A DNA stretch of 64,000 nt from CAXXOK01 sp963675655 (GTDB lineage Bacteria > Bacillota > Clostridia > Christensenellales > Aristaeellaceae). Shown piece by piece: positions 53,839-62,211 of this stretch; position 1 is the first letter of the stretch, and every line of letters begins with the position of its first letter. Below the pieces are notes generated by a model. That model was not told the DNA's origin. It worked only from the letters and a program-made list of their open reading frames with translations, and made no database searches. The stretch spans positions 1,984,001-2,048,000 of the forward strand of contig OY776489.1 in NCBI GenBank assembly GCA_963675655.1, written 5' to 3'. The position numbers were made by a program, and so were the translations under genes.

Positions 53839-54279
53839 ATGAAACTGCACGAGCTGCGTCCCGCCGCAGGTTCCACCACCGCACCAAAGCGCCTAGGCAG
53901 GGGCGTTGGTTCCGGATTGGGCAAAACCTCCGGTAAGGGCCATAAGGGCGCCAAAGCGCGTTCCGGCGGCGGAAAACGCCCCGGATTCGAGGGCGGCCAG
54001 ATGCCGTTATACCGCCGCGTTCCGAAACGCGGTTTCCATAATCCGTTCCGTATTGAATATGCCACAGTAAACGTTGGGCAACTTGAGATCTTTGAAAATG
54101 GAACTGTCGTGACGGCCGAAACGCTCAAGGAAGCCGGTCTGATTTCCAAGGTCATGGACGGCGTAAAGATCCTGGGCAACGGCGAGCTGACCAAAAAGCT
54201 CACCGTAGAAGCGGTTAAGTTTACAGGCAGTGCGAAAGAGAAGATCGAAGCCCTCGGCGGGAAAGCCGAGGTGAAGTGA
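53839..54279 (+). CDS. rplO: 50S ribosomal protein L15
   Basis: Protein of 146 residues (MKLHELRPAAGSTTAPKRLG, then RGVGSGLGKTSGKGHKG). The ATG at 53839 is 8 nt after GAGGAGGG; a TTG at 53833 is possible but less well placed. It is a late 50S assembly protein. Confidence 0.97.
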   Translation: MKLHELRPAAGSTTAPKRLGRGVGSGLGKTSGKGHKGAKARSGGGKRPGFEGGQMPLYRRVPKRGFHNPFRIEYATVNVGQLEIFENGTVVTAETLKEAGLISKVMDGVKILGNGELTKKLTVEAVKFTGSAKEKIEALGGKAEVK

Positions 54280-54280
54280 G

Positions 54281-55576
54281 ATGGGAAAGGGTAATCGAAA
54301 TAACCCCTCCATCTGGGAATCGCTTCGCAATGCATGGAAGGTAGATGACATTCGCAAGAAGCTCATCTACACTTTCATGATGCTGTTGCTGTTCCGTCTC
54401 GTTGGCGTAATCCTCGCCCCTGGCGTGGATTACAGCCTCGTACAAAGCAAAATGGCGTCCAATAATCTACCGCTGCTGGATCTGGTTAACATGATGACGG
54501 GTAATAACTTCCAGAACATGACCATCATGGCCATGGGTATTACGCCCTACATCAATGCCAGCATCATCATGCAGTTGCTGACTATTGCCATCCCCGCTCT
54601 AGAGCGTATGCAAAAGAGCGGTCAGGAAGGGCAAAAACGCATCGCCCAGATCACCCGTTACGTAACGGTGGGTCTGGCGCTTTTCCAGGCGATTGGTCTG
54701 GTATCCAGCGTTGGCGTTATCAAGTCGGGTTGGTACAATTACGTGCTGGTCGGTGTTAGCATGGCGGGCGGTTCTGCCCTGGCAATGTGGATCGGCGAGC
54801 GTATTACCGAAAAGGGCATCGGCAACGGTATTTCGCTGTTGATCACCGCCGGTATCGTAAGCAACCTGTTTAACGGCGTTGTGAGCCTCACCGGCAGCGC
54901 GATCGGCGCTGAAAGCCTGAATCCTTGGCTGACATTGCTGGCGGTACTGCTGGTATCGCTGCTCATGATCACGGTCATCACGTGGGCCGACATGGGTGTT
55001 CGCCGTATTCCGGTACATTTCGCCAAACGCGTAACCGGACGGAAGATGTACGGTGGCCAGAACTCGGTGATCCCTTTGAAGGTGATCTCCGTTGGCGTTC
55101 TGCCGCTGATCTTCGCGTACTCCTTCATGGCGTTCCCCAGCACGTTGATCCAGCTGACAGGTGGCACCAGCACCGGCTTTGGCCTGTGGTGGTCGCAGCA
55201 TATGTATAGCACGTCCCCGTGGTATCAGCTGGTAACGGCACTGTTGATCTTCGCGTTTACATTCTTCTACACGTCCATTTCGTTCAACCCGGATGATATG
55301 GCCAAGAACATTCAGCAGCAGGGCGGTGCGATCCCCTCGGTTCGCCCGGGTAAACCGACTGCTGATTATATGAAACGCATCAACAATCGTCTTACGTTGT
55401 TTGCGGGTATTTTCCTGGCACTGCTGGCGACGATTCCTACCATGTTCGCACGCGGCACATCCCAGTCTCTGCCGTTTGGCGCCAGCAGCCTGCTGATTGC
55501 CGTAAGCGTCATTCTGGAGACGAAGCGCCAGTTGGATGATCTGCTGATCAACCGTAACTACGATAAAATTTCCTGA
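54281..55576 (+). CDS. secY: Preprotein translocase subunit SecY
   Basis: Protein of 431 residues with ten membrane helices. MGITPYINASIIMQLLTI forms the plug/second helix region. The conserved cytoplasmic loop QTAFKR-type arginine is replaced by GGQNSVIPLKV in the loop after helix six, as is usual in Bacillota. GVDYSLVQ lies in the first periplasmic loop. It is the channel of the Sec pathway. It starts 1 bp after rplO and is followed by a strong hairpin and the adk promoter. Confidence 0.97.
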   Translation: MGKGNRNNPSIWESLRNAWKVDDIRKKLIYTFMMLLLFRLVGVILAPGVDYSLVQSKMASNNLPLLDLVNMMTGNNFQNMTIMAMGITPYINASIIMQLLTIAIPALERMQKSGQEGQKRIAQITRYVTVGLALFQAIGLVSSVGVIKSGWYNYVLVGVSMAGGSALAMWIGERITEKGIGNGISLLITAGIVSNLFNGVVSLTGSAIGAESLNPWLTLLAVLLVSLLMITVITWADMGVRRIPVHFAKRVTGRKMYGGQNSVIPLKVISVGVLPLIFAYSFMAFPSTLIQLTGGTSTGFGLWWSQHMYSTSPWYQLVTALLIFAFTFFYTSISFNPDDMAKNIQQQGGAIPSVRPGKPTADYMKRINNRLTLFAGIFLALLATIPTMFARGTSQSLPFGASSLLIAVSVILETKRQLDDLLINRNYDKIS

Positions 55577-55582
55577 TTCTTG

Positions 55583-55626
55583 CGTTCAAAGCAGCAGGAG
55601 GAGCAATCCCCCTGCGCTTTGAGCGT
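55583..55626 (+). other. Large hairpin after secY
   Basis: CGTTCAAAGC pairs with GCTTTGAGCG (one G-U) and GCAGG with CCTGC around a short loop. It lacks a clear T-run, so it is a partial terminator or a processing/stability site between secY and the adk promoter. Confidence 0.5.
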
Positions 55627-55669
55627 TCATACGTATTCCATAGCGTACCAGGCTTTCGCGGCTGCCGGC

Positions 55670-55698
55670 TTGTAGGCTACGGTCTGATGTGTTATAAT
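55670..55698 (+). promoter_or_regulatory. Internal promoter before adk
   Basis: TTGTAG (55670-55675), 17-bp spacer, perfect TATAAT (55693-55698), 42 bp before the adk ATG. Confidence 0.75.
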
Positions 55699-55739
55699 GG
55701 AAAACGCGTATGATACGCTGCGCGATTGGGAGGAAACGT

Positions 55740-56366
55740 ATGAATATAATCTTTTTAGGACCTCCGGGTGCGGGCAAGGGCACGCAAGCCCAAAGACTGT
55801 GCCAGAAGATGGGGATTCCTCAAATATCCACGGGCGATATGCTGCGGGCCGCCATCGCTGCGGGCACGCAAACCGGCTTAAAGGCGAAAGCTTTTATGGA
55901 TGCCGGTCAATTGGTGCCGGACGAAGTGGTTATTGCCATCGTCAAAGAGCGGTTAGCGGAGAAAGATTGCCAAAACGGGTATGTTTTGGATGGATTTCCC
56001 CGTACGGTGGAACAGGCAAAAGCGTTGGGTACATTTGCCGATATTAACGCAGTGGTTAATATCAGCGTTAGTGACGAAGCGCTGGTGAAACGCTTGTCCA
56101 ATCGCTGGGTATGCCCGGTGTGCGGAGCGCCGTACCGTATGGATACAATGAACGGAGAAGCCAAGTGCACGGTGGACGGCACACCGCTGATACAGCGGGA
56201 TGACGATAAACCGGAAACAGTGCTGAATCGTTTGACGGTTTACCACGGTAAAACCGCCCCGTTGATCGACTACTATACGCAAGAAGGCAAGCTGCGCACA
56301 GTGGACGGCTCCGTTGGTATGGACGCGGTTACGCAGGCTATTGCAGATACGCTAGGGGCGAACTAA
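55740..56366 (+). CDS. adk: Adenylate kinase
   Basis: Protein of 208 residues. P-loop GPPGAGKGTQ (7-16), then STGDMLRAAI and GFPRTVEQA. The long LID carries CPVCG and a third Cys (GEAKCTVDG), the zinc-type LID of Gram-positive enzymes. It keeps AMP/ATP/ADP balance. The start at 55740 has GGGAGGAAA just upstream; a longer ATG at 55710 falls only 12 bp after the -10. Its stop overlaps map. Confidence 0.97.
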   Translation: MNIIFLGPPGAGKGTQAQRLCQKMGIPQISTGDMLRAAIAAGTQTGLKAKAFMDAGQLVPDEVVIAIVKERLAEKDCQNGYVLDGFPRTVEQAKALGTFADINAVVNISVSDEALVKRLSNRWVCPVCGAPYRMDTMNGEAKCTVDGTPLIQRDDDKPETVLNRLTVYHGKTAPLIDYYTQEGKLRTVDGSVGMDAVTQAIADTLGAN

Positions 56367-57148
56367 TGATTTATCTGAAGAATGTGGACCAGCTCAATCG
56401 TATGCGTAAATCCGGCGCGCTACTGTACGATGTACTTTGTCGGCTGAAAGAGGCTATTAAACCGGATATCAGCACGGCGGCGCTGGATGTATACGCAGAG
56501 CAGCTGATTCGCAAGCATAAAGCGATTCCTTCTTTTCTCAATTACGAAGGGTATCCGGCTACGCTGTGCGTATCCATTAACGACGAAGTGGTGCATGGTA
56601 TTCCGTCTGAAAATGTTATTTTGAAGAACGGAGATATTGTCAGCATCGACTGCGGGTTGATATTGGACGGCTGGCAGGCGGATAGCGCTTTTACCATCGG
56701 TGTGGGTTCGACTAGCCCTGAGAACCGTCAGCTGATGGATGTTACGGAAGAAAGCTTCTTCAAGGGCATCCGGCAGGCGATTGATGGAAATCATTTGGGC
56801 GATATCGGGCATGCGATCCAGACCTATGCAGAGAGTTATGGCTACGGAGTCATCCGTGATCTGACTGGGCATGGAATAGGACGCAATATGCACGAAGATC
56901 CAAGCGTGCCGAATTATGGCAAACCGGGACATGGCGTTAAACTGCGGCCCGGTATGACGCTGGCGATCGAACCGATGATTGCCATGGGCGATTACCACGT
57001 CAGTCAGTTGGAAGACGGCTGGACGATCGTAACGGATGACGGCAGCGTATGCTCGCATTACGAACATACGATTGCAGTAAACGAAAAGGGTTTGCCGGAG
57101 CTGCTTACTTTCCCGGGCTATGTGCTGACGGAGGAACCCAGGCAGTGA
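56366..57148 (+). CDS. map: Methionine aminopeptidase type I
   Basis: Protein of 260 residues. Metal ligands lie in SIDCGLILDGWQADSAFT (two Asp), GHGIGRNMHEDP (His), the IEPM glutamate and the EHTIAV glutamate. It removes N-terminal Met from nascent proteins. The ATG overlaps the adk stop by one base, and the last codons overlap the GTG of the KOW gene. Confidence 0.97.
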   Translation: MIYLKNVDQLNRMRKSGALLYDVLCRLKEAIKPDISTAALDVYAEQLIRKHKAIPSFLNYEGYPATLCVSINDEVVHGIPSENVILKNGDIVSIDCGLILDGWQADSAFTIGVGSTSPENRQLMDVTEESFFKGIRQAIDGNHLGDIGHAIQTYAESYGYGVIRDLTGHGIGRNMHEDPSVPNYGKPGHGVKLRPGMTLAIEPMIAMGDYHVSQLEDGWTIVTDDGSVCSHYEHTIAVNEKGLPELLTFPGYVLTEEPRQ

Positions 57149-57486
57149 AAGCAGATCCGTACGTGATAGGTCGAATGGTGATTTCCACGCAGGGGCACGA
57201 CAAGGGACGATGCTTTCTCGTTGTTCAAATTGTCGACGACCGCTATGTGATAATTGCCGACGGGCAAACCCGTAAGATGGCCCATCCCAAGAAGAAACAA
57301 CTCAAGCACTTACGCACGGTGCCTTACGCCTCTCCCGAGGCGGTTAGCATGGCGCAGGTGAGTGCCGGCACGGCAGACAGTGCTATCCGTAAAGTCATCA
57401 AAGCCTATACGGATCAGCAGTTACAAGGCTCCCTGGGAGCCGATAGGAACATAAACAAGGAGGAATGCGCACTTGTCCAAAAGTGA
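57145..57486 (+). CDS. KOW-domain RNA-binding protein
   Basis: Protein of 113 residues with a GTG start overlapping the map stop; GGAGG lies upstream. PYVIGRMVISTQGHDKGRCF is a KOW-like beta motif as in eukaryotic/archaeal L14e proteins, followed by a basic HPKKKQLKHLR patch. This small gene is regularly found between map and infA in Clostridia and is thought to bind rRNA, but the function is not shown. Its 3' end overlaps the infA start by 14 bp. Confidence 0.88.
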   Translation: MKADPYVIGRMVISTQGHDKGRCFLVVQIVDDRYVIIADGQTRKMAHPKKKQLKHLRTVPYASPEAVSMAQVSAGTADSAIRKVIKAYTDQQLQGSLGADRNINKEECALVQK

Positions 57487-57694
57487 CGTCATTGAAATGG
57501 AAGGCACCGTTGTTGAGGCGCTTCCCAACGCAATGTTTCTGGTGGAGCTCCCCGGCGGACACCGGATCATGGCACACATTTCGGGGAAAATGCGCATGAA
57601 TTTCATTCGTATTTATCCCGGCGACAAAGTCACGATTGAGCTTTCGCCCTATGATTTAACGCGCGGACGCATTACGTGGCGCAGTAAAAACTAA
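57473..57694 (+). CDS. infA: Translation initiation factor IF-1
   Basis: Protein of 73 residues with a TTG start; AAGGAGG (57457-57463) lies 9 nt upstream inside the KOW gene. OB-fold signatures: VIEMEGTVVEALPNAMF, VELPGGHRIMAHISGKMR and DKVTIELSPYDLTRGRI. It binds the 30S A site during initiation. Confidence 0.97.
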   Translation: MSKSDVIEMEGTVVEALPNAMFLVELPGGHRIMAHISGKMRMNFIRIYPGDKVTIELSPYDLTRGRITWRSKN

Positions 57695-57749
57695 TAGGCT
57701 GATCAACCGGTCGCGTTGCCGGCCGCTCGTATGAATGGAGGAAATGAAG

Positions 57750-57863
57750 ATGAAGGTTCGTCCCTCGGTAAAACCGATTTGCGAAAAGTGCAAAATTATC
57801 AAGCGCAAAGGCCGCGTTATGGTGATTTGCGAAAATCCCAAGCATAAGCAGAAACAGGGTTGA
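57750..57863 (+). CDS. rpmJ: 50S ribosomal protein L36, zinc-binding type
   Basis: Protein of 37 residues (MKVRPSVKPICEKCKIIKRK), with Cys11, Cys14, Cys27 and His32 forming the zinc site. It is too short for many gene finders, but fully intact with AATGGAGG upstream. It ends the adk-map-KOW-infA-rpmJ group. Confidence 0.97.
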   Translation: MKVRPSVKPICEKCKIIKRKGRVMVICENPKHKQKQG

Positions 57864-57882
57864 GCTGATACCTAAAAAGCAG

Positions 57883-57907
57883 CGCGGAGTTCCGTCTCCG
57901 CGTTTTT
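57883..57907 (+). terminator. Terminator after rpmJ
   Basis: CGCGGAG (57883-57889) pairs with CTCCGCG (57896-57902), then five T (57903-57907). Confidence 0.9.
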
Positions 57908-58135
57908 GCTTTGCGCTGAAGAGTGCGCGGGAACAGCACACGGAAAACGTCGTGCGGCAAGTTGGCCGGCACGGCGTTTTGCTGTATAAACGCATGCAAA
58001 GCATGCCATAAAGACTGTGTGTCTTTCTGCACTGTGTTATATAGCAAGTAAAACTGCTCCCCTGCTTCTTGGTGTTTGGCAGATGACAGAGAAACAATCT
58101 TTTTGCAAAAATCTATAAAAAATCAGGGAAAACCA
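57908..58135. other. Intergenic region before the rpsM promoter
   Basis: No gene is evident. It holds a GCCGGCACGGCGTTTTGC segment with nearby complements and an A/T-rich end (58090-58135) that may aid the promoter. Confidence 0.35.
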
Positions 58136-58164
58136 TTGAATAGAATGAAAATATATGCTATAAT
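58136..58164 (+). promoter_or_regulatory. Promoter of the alpha (rpsM) operon
   Basis: TTGAAT (58136-58141), 17-bp spacer, perfect TATAAT (58159-58164). Confidence 0.85.
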
Positions 58165-58171
58165 TCGGAAG

Positions 58172-58383
58172 TTAGACTAGGCGACGAGCCGTGGGCGGCT
58201 GCGTGCGCGCAAAAACGCGTGCGACCACGGGCGTAAAATCGGTCTATCATCACTGACAAAGCGCGCAAGAACAAGCAAATGTTCTGCTGCGTGCGGGGTC
58301 TTGGGCAGCGCATCGCAACTCTACGCGACGTGAGCCAACATCAAGAGACCCTTCGCCCAAGAGGGCACGGTTCCCTACATTCA
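58172..58383 (+). promoter_or_regulatory. Switch-like 5' leader of the alpha operon
   Basis: A first domain is closed by TAGAC (58173-58177) with GTCTA (58242-58246) and CCGTGG (58189-58194) with CCACGG (58225-58230). In the second domain GGGTCT (58296-58301) can pair with AGACCC (58346-58351). Alternatively the overlapping TCTTGGGC (58299-58306) can pair with GCCCAAGA (58355-58362). GCCC aaga GGGC (58355-58366) can also close on itself. These options are mutually exclusive and lie about 20 nt before the rpsM ribosome-binding site. rpsD (S4) lies in this operon, so S4-mediated control is plausible. Confidence 0.6.
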
Positions 58384-58402
58384 ATGGAGGTGCAAAACAT
58401 AC

Positions 58403-58780
58403 ATGGCACGTATTGCGGGCGTTGACCTGCCCAGAGAAAAACGTGTAGAGATCGGACTGACGTATATCTTCGGTATCGGCCTGAAAACCTCTCAGGAGAT
58501 TTTAAGTGCTACCGAAATCAGCCCCGACACTCGCGTAAAGGACCTGAATGAGAACGAAGTCAGCAAACTTCGTGAGTACATCGAGCACAATGTAAAAGTA
58601 GAAGGCGACCTGCGTCGCGAAGTATCGCTGAACATTAAGCGTCTGGTAGAAATCGGAAGCTATCGCGGTGTTCGCCATCGTCGTGGCTTGCCTGTTCGAG
58701 GCCAGAAAACCAAAACCAACGCGCGTACCCGTAAGGGCCCGAAGCGTACAATTGCCGGCAAGAAAAAAGCGACCCGGTAA
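58403..58780 (+). CDS. rpsM: 30S ribosomal protein S13
   Basis: Protein of 125 residues (MARIAGVDLPREKRVEIGLT, GIGLKTSQEIL, RHRRGLPVRGQKTKTNART). It bridges the 30S head to the 50S. TGGAGGTG is upstream. Confidence 0.98.
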   Translation: MARIAGVDLPREKRVEIGLTYIFGIGLKTSQEILSATEISPDTRVKDLNENEVSKLREYIEHNVKVEGDLRREVSLNIKRLVEIGSYRGVRHRRGLPVRGQKTKTNARTRKGPKRTIAGKKKATR

Positions 58781-58822
58781 AAATGCACGATCGTAACCGC
58801 ATCTATGGAGGGATGAAACGAT

Positions 58823-59224
58823 ATGGCACCTAAGCAGAAGATGAAGAAGGTATCGCGCAAACGCCGGGAGAAAAAGCTTGTCGAACGCGGCGCCGCGCAT
58901 ATCCGTTCTTCCTTTAACAACACCATTGTTACCTTGACCGATACCAACGGTAACGCACTGTCCTGGGCAAGTGCCGGCGGGCTTGGCTTCCGCGGAAGCA
59001 AAAAGTCCACGCCATTCGCTGCGCAGATGGCTGCTGAAACCGCAGCGAAAGCCGCTATGGAATTCGGTTTGAAGACCGTGGAAGTCTACGTAAAGGGTCC
59101 GGGTTCCGGCCGTGAAGCCGCTATCCGTAGCCTGCAGGCCGCCGGTCTGGAAGTAAATATGATTAAAGACGTTACACCCATTCCGCATAACGGATGCCGT
59201 CCGCCCAAGCGTAGAAGAGTGTAA
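58823..59224 (+). CDS. rpsK: 30S ribosomal protein S11
   Basis: Protein of 133 residues. IRSSFNNTIVTLTDTNGN and the end TPIPHNGCRPPKRRRV are typical. It forms part of the mRNA exit site platform. Confidence 0.98.
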   Translation: MAPKQKMKKVSRKRREKKLVERGAAHIRSSFNNTIVTLTDTNGNALSWASAGGLGFRGSKKSTPFAAQMAAETAAKAAMEFGLKTVEVYVKGPGSGREAAIRSLQAAGLEVNMIKDVTPIPHNGCRPPKRRRV

Positions 59225-59247
59225 GGAAATCGAGGAGGTACAACATT

Positions 59248-59874
59248 ATGGCAAGATATACCGATTCCGTATGCCGTATGTGCCGCCGCGAGGGCACCAA
59301 ACTCTTCCTGAAGGGTGAAAAGTGCTTCTCCGCCAAGTGCGCGCAGTCCAAACGGCCGACCCCTCCGGGTCAGCATGGTCAGGCTCGCGCACGCAAGGCA
59401 TCTGAATACGGACTGCAACTTCGTGAAAAACAAAAAGCCCGTCGTGCTTACGGCCTGATGGAAGGCCAGTTCCACCGCACATTTGTGAAGGCGGAAAAAA
59501 TGAAGGGCATTACCGGTGAAAACCTGCTTTCGTTGCTTGAGCGCCGCTTGGACAACGTAGTATACCGCAGTGGTCTGGCCAACAGCCGTGCACAGGCACG
59601 CCAGTTTATCTGCCACGGTTTATTCACCGTAAACGGCAAGAAGGTCGATATTCCTTCTTTCTGCACCAAGGTTGGCGACGTTGTGAGCGTTCGCACCAAC
59701 CGCAGAGACATCGAACATTTCAAGATCGTTAAAGAGGGCGTAAACCGCGTGATTCCCAAGTGGCTCACCACCGATGCCGCCGACTTGAAGACCACGGTTA
59801 CCGCTCTTCCTCAGCGCGATGATGTTGATCTTACTTTGCAGGAGAACATGATCGTCGAGTTCTACTCTCGTTAG
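59248..59874 (+). CDS. rpsD: 30S ribosomal protein S4, zinc-binding type
   Basis: Protein of 208 residues. C9, C12, C26 and C31 give the zinc-binding (C+) N-terminus. The S4 RNA-binding domain follows at about 98-160 (ERRLDNVVYRSGLANSRAQA). S4 starts 30S assembly and in E. coli represses the alpha operon by binding its leader. Confidence 0.98.
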   Translation: MARYTDSVCRMCRREGTKLFLKGEKCFSAKCAQSKRPTPPGQHGQARARKASEYGLQLREKQKARRAYGLMEGQFHRTFVKAEKMKGITGENLLSLLERRLDNVVYRSGLANSRAQARQFICHGLFTVNGKKVDIPSFCTKVGDVVSVRTNRRDIEHFKIVKEGVNRVIPKWLTTDAADLKTTVTALPQRDDVDLTLQENMIVEFYSR

Positions 59875-59927
59875 GCTTGAGGCTAAGCTAACCTCAACCA
59901 ACCGGTTTGAACAGGAGGGTAAACCCA

Positions 59928-60872
59928 ATGATCGAAATCGAAAAAGCGCGGATCGAATGTGCGGAAATGAGCGCAGACAACACATATGGCAAGTTTGTTG
60001 TGGAGCCGCTGGAACGCGGATTTGGCAACACACTCGGCAATGCGCTGCGTCGCGTACTGCTCAGCTCCCTACCCGGGGCAGCCGTTACGAGCATCCACAT
60101 TGAGGGGATTCAGCACGAATTCACAACCGTACCTGGTATTGTGGAAGATGTGACGGAGATTATCCTGAACCTCAAACAGCTTTCCTTCAAAATGTACACT
60201 GATCAGCCGAAAACCGTGATCGTCGATGTTACCGGCCCCTGTGAATTAAAAGCTGGGGATATCCCGATGGACGACGAAATGGAAATGACCGATACCGAAC
60301 TGCACATTGCTACCTTGAACGCCGACGCGCATTTGCAAATGACGCTGACGGTGGAAAAAGGCCGCGGCTATGTGAGCGCGGATAAGAACAAATCGCCCAA
60401 TATGCCTATTGGTGTGATTCCGATCGATTCCATTTTTACGCCGATCCGTAAGGTGAACTATTCCATCGAAGACACGCGTGTTGGACAGATAACCGACTAT
60501 GACAAGCTCACGCTGGAAGTGATTACCAACGGCACTGTAATGCCGGATGAGGCCATTTCCACCGCAGCCAAGATTCTCACAGAGCATCTGAGCCTGTTTG
60601 TCAGCCTTACGGATCAGGTAATGCCGATTGCATTTACCGATCAGGAAGATGACAAGAAAGAAAAAGTGCTTGAGATGACCATTGAGGAACTGGATTTGAG
60701 CGTGCGTGCGTACAACTGTTTGAAGCGCGCAGGCATCAACACAGTGGCCGAGCTGGTACAGCGGAATCAGGAAGACATGATGAAGGTTCGCAATCTGGGC
60801 CGCAAGAGCCTGGAAGAAGTGGAACAGAAGCTGGAGGCGCTCAACCTTTCGCTTCGTCCCAGCGACGAGTAA
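59928..60872 (+). CDS. rpoA: RNA polymerase subunit alpha
   Basis: Protein of 314 residues. The N-terminal dimerisation domain (about 1-228) contains ERGFGNTLGNALRRVLLSSL. A flexible linker leads to the C-terminal domain (about 242-310: LDLSVRAYNCLKRAGI, NLGRKSLEEVEQKL) that contacts UP elements and activators. The ATG at 59928 has AGGAGGG upstream; an earlier ATG at 59907 overlaps that site. Confidence 0.98.
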   Translation: MIEIEKARIECAEMSADNTYGKFVVEPLERGFGNTLGNALRRVLLSSLPGAAVTSIHIEGIQHEFTTVPGIVEDVTEIILNLKQLSFKMYTDQPKTVIVDVTGPCELKAGDIPMDDEMEMTDTELHIATLNADAHLQMTLTVEKGRGYVSADKNKSPNMPIGVIPIDSIFTPIRKVNYSIEDTRVGQITDYDKLTLEVITNGTVMPDEAISTAAKILTEHLSLFVSLTDQVMPIAFTDQEDDKKEKVLEMTIEELDLSVRAYNCLKRAGINTVAELVQRNQEDMMKVRNLGRKSLEEVEQKLEALNLSLRPSDE

Positions 60873-60935
60873 TGAAAGTCCGCTTGCGCTACGAGCTGGC
60901 TGCAAGCGATTAGTCCGACTAAGGAGGAAACCGAC

Positions 60936-61445
60936 ATGGCACAACGCAAACTTGGCCGTACAGCTGATCAGCGGAAGGCGCTGATTCGCAATCAGGTAAC
61001 CAACCTGATCTGGTATGGCCGTATTGAGACGACGGAAGCACGCGCTAAAGAAGTGCGCCGCGCCGCCGAGCGTTTGATTACACTGGCCGTGAACGAGTGT
61101 GATAACACCGTGGAGGCCACCAAGGAAACCCACAACGAAAAGGGTCAGATTGTTTCTTTGACCGTTACCAACGATATGCCTTCCCGTCTGGCCGCACGCC
61201 GTATGATGCTCAGCTATCTGTATGAGCTCAAAGATGTGCGCAAAAAGGACGAGGATAAGGACGATTATAAGGAGCGTACGCAAGGGGTCAAGTATCCTGT
61301 CGTTGAAAAGCTCCTGCGCGATTACGGCCCTAAGTTTAAAAAGCGCAACGAAGATAAGAAGTGCGCCGGCGGTTACACCCGCATTTACAAACTGGGACCC
61401 CGTCGTGGCGACGCCGCCGAAATGTGCCTGATTGAGATTATTTAA
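60936..61445 (+). CDS. rplQ: 50S ribosomal protein L17, extended form
   Basis: Protein of 169 residues, about 50 longer than the usual ~115-120. The N-terminal core is typical (GRTADQRKALIRNQVTNL, TTEARAKEVRRAAERLI). An extra charged segment lies in the middle (about 65-130, with DEDKDDYKERT) before the conserved end GGYTRIYKLGPRRGDAAEM. Longer L17 forms are known in some Clostridia. It is the last gene of the operon, with a strong terminator after it. Confidence 0.96.
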   Translation: MAQRKLGRTADQRKALIRNQVTNLIWYGRIETTEARAKEVRRAAERLITLAVNECDNTVEATKETHNEKGQIVSLTVTNDMPSRLAARRMMLSYLYELKDVRKKDEDKDDYKERTQGVKYPVVEKLLRDYGPKFKKRNEDKKCAGGYTRIYKLGPRRGDAAEMCLIEII

Positions 61446-61461
61446 TCTCACGGCGATAAGC

Positions 61462-61497
61462 CAGCCCTCCTTGTAAAACAAGGAGGGCTGTTTTTTT
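61462..61497 (+). terminator. Terminator of the ribosomal superoperon
   Basis: Perfect 13-bp stem (61462-61474 with 61478-61490), AAA loop, then seven T (61491-61497). Confidence 0.95.
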
Positions 61498-61566
61498 CGT
61501 TTATGTTATGGTAGCGTTTTATATGACTGTGGATATAAATAAACGAAAACAAATGTTCGCAAATCG

Positions 61567-61595
61567 TTGCAAAATGAGTTGCATAATGGTATGAT
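61567..61595 (+). promoter_or_regulatory. Promoter of lspA
   Basis: TTGCAA (61567-61572), 17-bp spacer, TATGAT (61590-61595), about 100 bp before lspA. Confidence 0.55.
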
Positions 61596-61695
61596 ACCTT
61601 TGTTTGGTATAGCTTTTTGAACGGATAGAGCAAGCATGTCGGATGAACCAAAGCATAGGATGCTGCATATAACAGCGAATGACTGAGGAGGCGCG

Positions 61696-62211
61696 ATGAT
61701 GGCAAGACCCGGGCAAAAGCCAACCGCCATAAAGCACGCCGCGCTTTTAGTCCTGATCGTGTTGGTTGTTTTCCTACTGGATCGATGGACAAAATGGCTT
61801 GCTGTCAACAAGCTATTCACTGGTGAAACCATTATTGCACTTCCGGGGCTATTGCACTTTCGCTTAATGCGCAATACAGGTATGGCATTGGGGATACTGG
61901 CAGACGGCGGGATTTTGAATACGATTCTACCGGTTACGGTAATCATTGCAGGTTGGCTTGTGTTGCGCGTGTTTCAGCGAACGGCGTACATACAATTTGC
62001 GGCAGCATTAATTACGGGTGGATTTTTGGGGAATTTGCTGGATCGGATACATCTTGGGTATGTAACAGACATGGTATTTTTCCCATGGATGCCTTGGTAC
62101 ATATGTAATTTGGCGGATATTGCCATCACTATCGGTGTAGTGATGCTGGCGATCAGCCTGCTGTTTCGGCCAAAGGATTGGATACGCAAAAACGGTGGAG
62201 GCGCAGCATGA
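61696..62211 (+). CDS. lspA: Signal peptidase II (lipoprotein)
   Basis: Protein of 171 residues (170 if the second ATG at 61699 is used). Four membrane helices. Family motifs: DRWTKW (29-34), RNTGMALG (59-66), GNLLDRIHLGYVTDM with catalytic D125, and NLADIAI with catalytic D141. It removes signal peptides from prolipoproteins, such as the rhodanese lipoprotein at 25831. GAGGAGGCG lies upstream; the stop overlaps the next gene. Confidence 0.96.
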   Translation: MMARPGQKPTAIKHAALLVLIVLVVFLLDRWTKWLAVNKLFTGETIIALPGLLHFRLMRNTGMALGILADGGILNTILPVTVIIAGWLVLRVFQRTAYIQFAAALITGGFLGNLLDRIHLGYVTDMVFFPWMPWYICNLADIAITIGVVMLAISLLFRPKDWIRKNGGGAA

